Shown piece after piece: positions 48,601 to 60,600 of a stretch of 64,000 nucleotides of DNA; the first letter of the stretch is position 1, and each line of letters opens with the position of its first letter. The DNA comes from Sipunculus nudus. Taxonomy: Eukaryota; Annelida; Sipuncula; Golfingiida; Sipunculidae. The notes under the pieces were generated by a model that saw nothing but the letters and a program-made list of their open reading frames with translations, was not told the DNA's origin and made no database searches. Location: assembly GCA_026874595.1 (NCBI GenBank), contig CM049306.1, forward strand, positions 101,943,142 to 102,007,141, given 5' to 3'. The position numbers and the translations under genes were made by a program.

Positions 48601-51600
48601 CAGACCACATGTATATTTTTACCAACACATGAGACAGTGTATGTATTTTTCATTTATAAAGTGCACTGAAGAAATTGAACTTTTTCAGCTTCTATGGGTT
48701 TCTTTAAAAAATTGAGGGAAAAATTGTTCTTTTTCATATGCTGTCTAAGAAATATATTTGTATCCGCCAAAACGAAGTTTTGCGGATACTATGTTTTTGA
48801 CCAGGTTCCGCCGCCGCCGCCGCCGCGTTCGTTTCCGGAGAACTCCTCTGAGACTACTGGACAGATTTTTCCGAAACTTACACAAATTATCGGGTCACAT
48901 GTGAACTGGGGCTAACCAAGTGACCTTGACCTCTGACCTTTCGTCTCTGCCCAGCGTCCGTTTGTGCGTCTGTTTACACACATAAACCCATATATCTCGG
49001 GAACCGTTTGACCGATCCGGAAAATTTTTTTACACAAATGTAGCCCTGGGATAGCTTTATAACTTACACAACAAAAGGTGGCGCCACCTGCAACCATGTT
49101 TGCACAGTGTCCATCTGTTCATCTGCCTGGGGTTAAAATCACTCATATCTCTGCAGTGGTTTGACTAATGCACCTAAAATTTGGCATCCATATACATCCT
49201 AGATAGCTTTCTCAATTTTATGACAGGTGGCGCCACCTACATTCACGTTAACGCTCCACACATAAACCCATATATCTCGGGAACCGTTTGACCGATCCGG
49301 AAAAAAATTTTACACAAATATAGCCCTGGGATAGCTTTATAACATACTCAACAAAAGGTGGCGCCACCTGCAACCATGTTTGCACGGTGTCCATTTGTTC
49401 ATCTGCCTGGGGTTAAAATCACTCATATCTCTGCAGTGGTTTGACTAATTCACCTAAAAATCGGCATGCATATACATCCTAGATAGCTTTCTTGATTTTA
49501 TGACAGGTGGCGCCACCTACATTCACGTTAACGCTCCACACATAAACCCATATATCTCGGGAACCGTTTGACCGATCCGGAAAAAAATTTTACACAAATG
49601 TAGCCCTGGGATAGCTTTATAACATACACAACAAAAGATGGCGCCACCTGCAACCATGTTTGCACAGTGTCCATTTGTTCATCTGCCTGGGGTTAAAATC
49701 ACTAATATCTCTGCAATGGTTTGACTAATTCACCTAAAATTCGGCATGCGTATACATCCTAGATAGCTTCCTTGATTTTATGACAGGTGGCGCCACCTAC
49801 ATTCATGTTAACGCTGCAGACATCCAAGCTCATATCTCGGGAACCGTTTGACCGATCCGGAAAAAAATTTTACACAAATGTAGCCCTGGGATAGCTTTAT
49901 AACATACACAACAAAAGGTGGCGCCACCTGCAACCATGTTTGCACAGCGTCCATCTGTTTGTCTGCTGTGGGATAAAATCACTCATATCTCTGCAGTGGT
50001 TTGACTTTTCCACTTGAAATTTTGCATGTGTATATATCTTGGATAGTTTCTCGTTCAAATAACAGGTGGCGCCACCTACAATCATGTTTATGTGGCAGAG
50101 ATCCAATACTAATATTTTACATATGTAACTCTATATCCCCTTGCCACTCAATCCATGCCTCACTTCACCCGTCCTTCTCTGATTTTGGCGGATACACGTA
50201 GTCGCTTGTCGACTACCCGTATTCTAGTTCTTAAACAGGTTCCTTCTAGAATAAACCTGACCTGCTGTCACACTCTGTTAAGGCAATATTTGCTTGTCTT
50301 TTCTTCAGGGAGGGTTTGGGGTTCCTGAGAGTTGTCATAATGGAGACTCTGGTCAGCAACAGAACACATTTCCCAGGAAGGGTAAGACAGCCGTACCTAG
50401 TAACCAAGGTGTTCAGAGAAGTCAGAAGAAACATTTCTCTGTACACAGAAGACCTGAAAGCAAAACCATCTTGCCTGTGGATGATTACAAGATGGCGGTT
50501 ATCAGGGGTGATGTTAACGGGATTCGCAAGTACATAGACCAAGGTAAGACGATATTATTAGCTGCTTAACTGACATTAATTCAGAGTTCAGAGGGTCTTG
50601 TTAAATTCAAAGGAGGCAATGGCTATGAACATAATTCTCTTGATATTGTTTGTGGTTGTCTGTGAGGCCATAACCTCATATAGCTGAAAATACAGATGTT
50701 TTAATCTTATGCTTTAGTATATTCTCTGGAAATGCACAGTGTTAGTTCATATTTCTAACTGGGGGCCAAAAGAAAGATTGGTGTAGAATTACTTATTTTA
50801 GTTTTAGCTTGTATAATATCATGTCATGCAGGACAAACATGTAAGAAAAAAGATAATCAATCTACCCTTTTCCTGCCCAAATTTCCTTTTAAATTGGATA
50901 GATTTTCACAGATAAAAAGTTTATATTTGAATTTAATTCGGAGGTAATTTTACACTTTGGCTCTACATATTTAAATATCAGTAGGAGCATTCAGCTTTTA
51001 GGTTATACTGTTGTTTTTTTTTTTTTTTCATGTTTTTAACTCTACAGAAGAAATATAATGATATTGACATGTAAAACCATAGAATTAATTTATGCTTACT
51101 GCAGTATTTATTTGTTAACATTTAATGATTATTAATTCATTATTTCAGGAGTGGAAGTAGACTGCATAATGAGATCTGGATGGACAGCTTTAATGTATGC
51201 TGGGAATGCCGCAAATAAAGAAACTGTACAGGCACTGATTGAGGCAGGGGCAGATGTCAACTTTAGCAAAGGTATGAATGGCACATGGTAGATATAATCG
51301 TAAAAAGAACTGACAGATGAAGCAATAAATTGATTGAAGACAGTAGCAGGATTTGAGTAGTAATCTCCATTTAAACATCAGTAAACTTGCTTAAAGTGGC
51401 CTATTCTTACATTTGACCTTTATAAACTAAAGATAATGAACCTTTTATTAAAAAAAATAGGCCAGAGAATTCCTCTCATACCACACAGGTTGTTTGTTTT
51501 GTTTATATCCAAGTAGGAATTGTAGGGGGAGAGGGCTGCCAAAATAATCCTAACCCATTCAATGAGGACATCTAGCAGCAAGTCAGGATGCACCAGAGTT

Positions 51601-54600
51601 TGGCAAATGGCGTTTTGCAACTAGTGAACTCCCAGCTTCTGCACATGCAACCAACCACCTAAGGGTTACATGGGTTTTAAGTTTGCAAAACACCACTTTG
51701 TTTACTAACAGCCGGTAGGTTAAAAGCTCATCCATCCATCACAGAGACATAATAAGGTAACTGTTCTAAACAGGAATTACCTAGAATTCATTAATATGTA
51801 TGCAGAGTAAGCCAGAAATCACATCAAGTCCACAGAAAAAAGGTAGGTGGGTGGCTTGCTTTAAAGGTGCCTATTCACCTTCCTTTTGAAAAAGAATTTA
51901 TGTGATTTTTGGCTTCCTCATGTGTATATATTAATGATCTAAGGTTAATTTTGGTTGTTAAAAGTTCTTATAATGCCTTCATGAAGGATGTATGAACTTG
52001 TTAATCAACAACATGTTTGTAAACACAACAATGTTGACAAACAGGAAAAAACATGTAGCATATGGTGGTAGGTTGCATATATGCGGAGGTGAAATGTCAC
52101 TTGTTGCAAAACGCCATTTGCAGAACTCTGGTTTATCTGACTTGCTGCCAGATGCCCTTGTTTTATTTGTTTTATTTTGGCGAGGCCCCACATAATATAA
52201 ACATGTTGATATAAACAAAACAAGCAGCCTGTGTGTGATTATATTCACATTTTCTGGCTTATTTTCATGAAGGCTCCAAAGGATTACCTTTATAAAGGTC
52301 AGATAGGTGATTGGCCCCTTTTAAGTTCAGATGTATATGATTCAGGATGAATAAATATCACCCCTGTATCACATAACCCATTATGCAATGTTCTGTTTCT
52401 TTTAATCTGGCTGTTCTGTTTATCTTGATCCTGGACATCTGTATTTTTTTGCAGACCAGTACACCGTGTTGATGGCCACGTGTTCCTCAAGTAAAGAATC
52501 TGAGGACAATGTTTTAGATTGTGTTGACCTACTAATCACAAATGGGGCCAAGGTCTATGCATTGGACAGGTAAGGTTAATTTTATTACATTGTTTTACAA
52601 TTTCAAGGTTGTATGTATTTATTGTATTGGGTTATAACCGTCTGTGTTAGCCACTTTCCCAACTTTAGAGCAAATCACTTGAACATTTCAGTACACTCTC
52701 AGTATATGCCCTGAATGGGTTTTAATCAAGAATATTAAATGTCTATGTCTCATTCCTCTGATACTGTTCATGCCTTAGCTTCAGGGATATGTTTATGTTA
52801 TCATTACTTTCTTTAAACTGTACCTTTTATTTTTACAGCTACCACACATCAGCACTATGTATATGTTATCATTACTTTCTATGAACTGTACCCTATATTT
52901 TTACAGCTTCCACTCATCAGCACTATATATATGTTATCATTACTTTCAATGAAATGTACCATACATTTTTTAAAGGTTCCACACTTCAGCACTATGTATA
53001 TGTTATCATTACTTTCTATGAACTATACCCTACATTATTAAAGGTACAACACATCAGCACTATGTATATGTTATCATTACTTTCTATGAACTATACCCTA
53101 CATTATTAAAGGTACCACACATCAGCACTATGTATATGTTATCATTACTTTCTATGATCGATACCCTACATTATTAAAGGTACCACACATCAGCACTATG
53201 TATATGTTATCATTACTTTCTATGATCGATACCCTACATTATTAAAGGTACCACACATCAGCACTATGTATATGTTATCATTACTTTCTATGATCGATAC
53301 CCTACATTATTAAAGGTACCACACATCAGCACTTTGTATATGTTATCATTACTTTCTATGATCGATACCCTACATTATTAAAGGTACCACACATCAGCAC
53401 TATGTATATGTTATCATTACTTTCTATGAACTATACCCTACATTATTAAAGGTACCACACTTCAGCACTATGTATATGTTACCATTACTTTCTATGAACT
53501 ATACCCTACATTATTAAAGGTACCACACATCAGCACTATGTATATGTTATCATTACTTTCTATGAACTATACCCTACATTATTAAAGGTACCACACATCA
53601 GCACTATGTATATGTTATCATTACTTTCTATGATCGATACCCTACATTATTAAAGGTACCACACTTCAGCACTATGTATATGTTATCATTACTTTCTATG
53701 AACTATACCCTACATTATTAAAGGTACCACACATCAGCACTATGTATATGTTATCATTACTTTCTATGATCGATACCCTACATAATTAAAGGTACCACAC
53801 ATCAGCACTATGTATATGTTATCATTACTTTCTATGATCGATACCCTACATTATTAAAGGTACCACACATCAGCACTATGTATATGTTATCATTACTTTC
53901 TATGATCGATACCCTACATTATTAAAGGTACCACACATCAGCACTATGTATATGTTATCATTACTTTCTATGATTGATGTATATGTTATCATTACTTTCT
54001 ATGATCGATACCCTACATTATTAAAGGTACCACACATCAGCACTATGTATATGTTATCATTACTTTCTATGATCGATACCATACATTATTAAAGGTACCA
54101 CACATCAGCACTATGTATATGTTATCATTACTTTCTATGATTGATACCCTACATTATTAAAGGTACCACACATCAGCACTTTGTATATGTTATCATTACT
54201 TTCTATGAACTATACCCTACATTATTAAAGGTACCACACTTCAGCACTATGTATATGTTATCATTACTTTCTATGAACTATACCCTACATTATTAAAGGT
54301 ACCACACATCAGCACTATGTATATGTTATCATTACTTTCTATGATCGATACCCTACATTATTAAAGGTACCACACATCAGCACTATGTATATGTTATCAT
54401 TACTTTCTATGATCGATACCCTACATTATTAAAGGTACTACACATCAGCACTATGTATATGTTATCATTACTTTCTATGAACTATACCCTACATTATTAA
54501 AGGTACCACAGTTCAGCACTATGTATATGTTATCATTACTTTCTATGAACTATACCCTACGTTATTAAAGGTACCACACTTCAGCACTATGTATATATAA

Positions 54601-57600
54601 TCATTTCTTTCTATGAACTATACCCTACGTTATTAAAGGTACAACACTTCAGCACTATGTATATGTTATCATTACTTTCTATGAACTATACCCTACATTA
54701 TTAAAGGTACCACACTTCAGCACTGATCTATGCAGCCAGAGAGGGAAAATCAAATGTGGTGAAGCGTCTAATTGATGCCGAAACAATCATAAACCAGCAG
54801 GATTCCAGGGGTTATACTGTGAGTGTAGTTGTAGTAACATGGAAATATTTTACAGGATTGTAATTTTGTCATGTGGTAACATGTATTAAAAACTACAGGT
54901 TTCATTAATTATCATTAAGCAAATTAAAATATGTAGGTCTAGCATATACATGCATTTATGTTTAACCTTCCAGGAATTTGCCCAGATGCAAAAAAGGAAA
55001 TTTGCTCTCTAGCTTTGAGTGTTTCCTCCATCAGGAATATAAGCAGTAATTTTCCTGGGGCTTATCAGTGAAGAGAGAAAGAAAAAGAAAAAGTGAGGAA
55101 ATTAGTGAAAGAGAAATAGAAACCTGTGTGCATTCCTTATCCAATGGTCATGTTACATTCATTCTGACTTATTCCACTTACCTACTGCTTGAAAAGGCAT
55201 CCTTTCTCTGTATATGGAGTGAAGGGGTGCATGGAATGTTGGGGTCATTCCAAAATTCAGTTAGTTGACCATCCCACCATGGTAAATAAATGAGCAAGTT
55301 TCTTCATAGGTTGTTATATTGGCTTTACAGCACCAAGATTTTCTTAATCCAGTTGGATCACAAATCACACAGTCCTCTCTTTGTTAATTAGAGAATCAAC
55401 AGGCAACTCTGAATTTTTTCTCGGTCCACTTATCCAAACTGACCTGATCTTGTTTAGAATTGACAAAGTCAACACAGAATCCATAGGGGAAACAGTTATT
55501 GCTCAAACAAGATATGTCATAAAAAGCCATGAGAAGAAACTTGACAAAAACTCACAATAAGCCGCTTTAAATGGTCAAAAGAAATATTTTACAGTGTCAG
55601 TGCCCTAGTTGCTGTATATGACAAAGATGGTCTTTACAAGCAGTGGGTTAGTTGAATCAATTTGAATGGGTTCCCACAAGGACCAACAGAAGCCAAATTA
55701 AACAAGTTTCTTTATACACCTGCACAAATAAATTTTGTATGGAATATTCCATGTATTAATTTTTAGCTCAGCTGACTATAAGTCATGTGAGCTATAGTCG
55801 TGGTCCTTTGTCCGTCGTCAGTCCGTCCGTCTGTCTGTCTGTCCGTCTGTCCGTCCGTAGATGTGGCACGTTTTGAAACCGTAAGACCTAGGAATCCAAA
55901 ATTTGGCATAATGTTAGATGTCCCCAAGATCTCCTACCAAGCCGTAAAACTGGGTCTTTGCAACTTCGTTCCTTTGAGAAATTAAGGAAAAACCTCAATT
56001 TTTTTATTAAAAACCTATTTTCACACTTCAGGACTGCCTAGTATCAAAACCACTCATCTGTTTTTCCTCATATTTACCATAAATATTCCTCTATATAGTT
56101 CCTATGTACATGCCAGAAATTATGTCTGTATTATATAATTTAAAAAAGTTATGGGCCCAAACATAATGCATTTTGTAAAAAAATCAGGAAAGATATTTGA
56201 TCACTTAACACAAAACGTGTTAAAGCCATGGACCTTTTTTCCAGTAACATAAATTTAATTAATCAAAATTAAATTGTATACTCAAAATTAGATGAAAATC
56301 TTTTGAATTTTTTAAAATATTAATAAAAATAAAAAATTGGTACCTTAAATTTTGCCCAACTTTGATGATGGCACGTTTTTTTCCTGTAAGTGCTGTGGAT
56401 TTAATTTTCACGGCATATTTTTGTTAGCATTTCAACTGTTAACATCAAAAATTTGAAACCAGTTGATCAAAAACTGTAGATTTTATTCAAGTTTTCAAGC
56501 ACCATGTAACATATTGTTTACATCTAGCTAGTGTTATGCAGTTTGCAAGAGCTCAGCTCCCCAGCTTCAGCTCTAAGTTCCTTAAATTTGGCATACAGTT
56601 AGATGTCTCCAAAATCCCTTACCATGCCAAGAATTTGGTCACTAGGACTTAATACCTTCGAGATATTAATGAAAAACTTCATATTTCCATTAAAAACCCA
56701 TTGTTACACTTCAAGACTGCCTAATATCAAAACCACTGATCTGACTTTAATCATAAATAATATACATATTTTTCATTCTCTATGCACATGCCAGAATGAT
56801 GTCAGTATTGCGTAATCGTTTTAAGTTATGGGCCCAAACATAATGCACTTTGTAAAAAATCAAGAAATATATTTACTCCCTTAACAAGGGGCTTGCTGAA
56901 GCTAGAGATTTTTTGTCAGGGATGTAACATTATTTAATCAAGATTCAATTGAATACCCAAAATTAGTTCTGAATTTTTTCAAATTTTATAAGTTATTAGT
57001 ATAAATGTAAAATTAGTAACTTAAATTTTGCCCAACTGACCATGGCACGTTTGTTTCCTGTGAGCACTGTTGATATAATTTTCATATCATGCACACATAA
57101 GGATTTCAGCTTTTTTAGTTTAGAAAGCTGAAAGAAATTGGCCAAAAATTGTAGCTTTTATTAATGTTTAAATGAGACCCTGTCAGACTTTGGCTCTCTC
57201 CAGCCCCTCTTGAGTCACCTGTATTATGCATGCTTGAAGCGAGGCATACACTGAATCCAGGCAGCTTATGGCAAGCCACAGTTGATCCAGGTGTCCAACC
57301 CAACTCATCTAGTAGTTTTAACCAACAACATAACAATAAACAATAAATTAATAAATTTTTATTGTTTTTTTATAACAAATTAAAGAAAATTAGAAAAGGA
57401 ATTTGTTAGTTTATAATAACAGGAAATTAACTTGCAGTTGATGATATAAGAATCTTGTACCGATGGGTAGAATGTCACGTATTCCAAATAACACCATGCA
57501 GTCACCTATGGCATTTTTCAGTGAAATTTTAATGATAAAGAAATAAATCGTATTATTCATTACTAATCATTAGGGATCATATGAAGGAAATTAATGATAG

Positions 57601-60600
57601 ACAAAGATGCAGTTGATAATATTAATCTAGATTCCTACTGTGTCTAGTGTGTACATTGATGTGAAATTAGTCCAAAAGGAATTTTGTACAGTAATTTTAA
57701 TATAAATAAAAGCCATAAAACCAGGTACTTATGATCATTATTTAAATGTGTTAATTTTGTATATTCTGGATTCTCAACATCATTGTTTGGTGAAAACTGA
57801 ATAAATACCAGACATGGTGAGAATACTTTGTAATTGTATTTAAATCATTATAAAATTTCTTGCATAAAGAATGGGAATTCAGGTAAAAATGAAAGTATAT
57901 GAATACTCGTGCAAATACTTTCAAAATGTATTCATGAATGCATTCATGAATATATTCTTTAATATTATTTTAATAATCATTTCAGTTATATTTCTTTTTA
58001 AAAAATCATATGATTCTCTTATTATTTTTAATAAAAATTATATTTGGGACAATATTTGTAATTTTTTTTAATAAATAGTTAAACTCTTATATTATATGTT
58101 CTGCTTATAAGTTATATGGCCAAGTCAAAATCTGTGTGACAATAGTACTCCATTTGTTAATAAAATAAATGAAATCAATCCTCTTCCCTGTCTCCAAAGG
58201 TACTATCAAAATCATACATAAGCTAAACAACAACAACTCATAATGCAGCTTATATTTATTACCACACAAAACCAGCATGTGCCTCATTTCTAAATAATAT
58301 TTTTTTAATCATATATAACAGCTGAGCGTCGTGACCCATAGGTCCCTTGTTATGTCTTACACTCTGTCAAGCAGTTTAGATAAATAATTTCATTGTACAT
58401 TCACTACATATTTACAGTTACATTTTACACTTTGTGGTAGAACTGATATTAACTAAAAAATGTTGTGAAATTTCAGTCATAATTGTTTACAAGAAATGAT
58501 TGAACTTCGATGCATAAATGTGTTCTCCTCATGTCTAAGATTTTATGAAAAAGAAATTTGCCACTTTTACAGCATCTGCTGGTAAATTGTATAGTCATAA
58601 GTAAACCTGTATATGTAATTTTATACTGAATATTTATTGTAGGCATTGATGTGGGCAGCATGGAAGGGACACATGCGTGTCGTACGAGTGTTGGTTGATG
58701 CGGGGGCAGAAAAATCAATACAGTGTCATGATGGAGCGACAGCCGCTGAAATAGCCTACACGCAGAAACACACGCAGGTAAATAGTTCATCTGTTGATTA
58801 AGTCCTATATCCTGGTTATATATATAAATTCTGCCACCACATTGAAAATTCCTGCTCCACTGAAATGCACTGTAAGTGCAGAATTTTAGATAATGGTATT
58901 TAATTGAAATTATTTTTATACCCTCTGTAAAATGTCACAGATTTAACTGACAGATATAAATCTGTTTTCTTACACATTGATTTGATTTTAGTGAACTTTT
59001 GCTCCTAAATAGAGATTGGCTTGTCCCTTAAATTAGTAGAGCTCCTTAATGTTGGCTCTTCAGGCTTGAAACATATTTTGTATAATAAACAGGGAAGCAT
59101 TGTGACCATAAGAAAAGGGAGGTTGTAAGACACAAATAAAGAGCATTTGAAATTCATCAATATGGGTATTTATAGGTGTATGACAAATCAAATTGTTACA
59201 TATACCTTTCAGATTGGTGACTACTTGGAAAACAAGCCATCGTCGACAGGTGTGGCTCCTGCATCATCTCCGGCGGCCACCAGGAAGGCGGAGCCTGAGG
59301 AACAGTCAGAGGGAGCAAATGCCACATCATCAGATGTGATGAGTTCAAAGTAAGTCATTACCTACGAATCTCCTATCCACTTCAAGAATAATCAAATTAA
59401 TTATGCTTACCTTTACGTGAACCACACATATTCCAAATCCCACACTAGTGTATGGCAAATTTGCCAGTAATCAATATATAAATAAAGATTTTCCATAAAC
59501 TAAACCAATTTCTTGCCAAAAAAACTGCTGCTAATCTATCTACATAAAAGCATGGGGTTGTTTGACATATAAATAGCTTTCTGTAGGAATCAAGGCACTG
59601 TCACCTCTGCAGCCATCTCAGCCACAGGAAAAGGGGAGCCACAGGAAAATCCCCTTTTCACAAAAAAATTCTAGGTTACAATGAAAGCTGAGTACTTTAG
59701 CACCACACTTTTCAGAAAAGAAACATCACATAAATTCTAGTATTAAGTCATTACAGAAATTTGTCTTTGATGTCAAATTCCTACCAGTTGGTCACATCAG
59801 GGCCCAGTTTCTTTTCTTGGTGCAAAGCAGCTTACTCTACCATCACATAAAAATATGTGGGAATAATTTTGACTTGACTTTCAAGGCTGTTTGCTTGTGA
59901 ACTATTAGGTGCTGCTACCTATTGGCAATGCTGAGACATAGTTCTTCAGGGAGTGAAACATGCTGTATGTCCCAGCTCAAGTTGTACAAAAAATATTAAT
60001 TCATAGACTTAGGTCAAACAAATTGTGATTAACAATATTGCCATTCAATCTCTCCTCAACATACTGTCCTTGTGTCAGTAAGATATGACTAATGATGAAA
60101 CATTAATTGAAAAAGTTATGCATAAATTATATATTATCATTTAGATATATTGATGATAAATGAATAAGCTTCTTTATAAGGAATGTTATTGATTGTATTC
60201 TGATCTACCTGTCAGGTACACCAGGTACGGTGAGCTGGAGCTGTTTCTCTGTGGTCTGGGCCTGACAAATCTCATCCCATTGTTCCAGCAACATCAGATC
60301 CCGTTCACGTCGTTCCTGCGATTCACTGACAATGACCTGATGCAGGTGAGGAGAGACCATCATTATAACGTCACTTTATTTCCAGAGGATCCTTCAATAT
60401 GTGTACAATTTATCAACAAATAATGCTTGCTAATAATTTTTGCAATTTTAATTGCCAAATATTGCTTTTGCTTATGCTGAGCCCTCACAGTTAATACAGG
60501 GTCCTGATAATGTGAATAAATACTGTAACATTTTTGTACCATTCATGTTACAGATGGGTATCACTCAACTTGGGGCCAGAAAGAAGATCCTTGATGCCAT

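Noticed and set aside
39907-50228. Two near-identical 1.5-kb direct repeats 8.85 kb apart, looking like LTRs of one retrotransposon
   Set aside because: Each copy has its own hairpin ends, there is no primer-binding site or gag/pol, and the interior contains host genes (NDUFA12 exons and GASZ exon 1).
52787-54706. Regular 68-bp array as a CRISPR
   Set aside because: Units are head to tail without unique spacers, the host is eukaryotic, and the unit is a copy of a splice junction.
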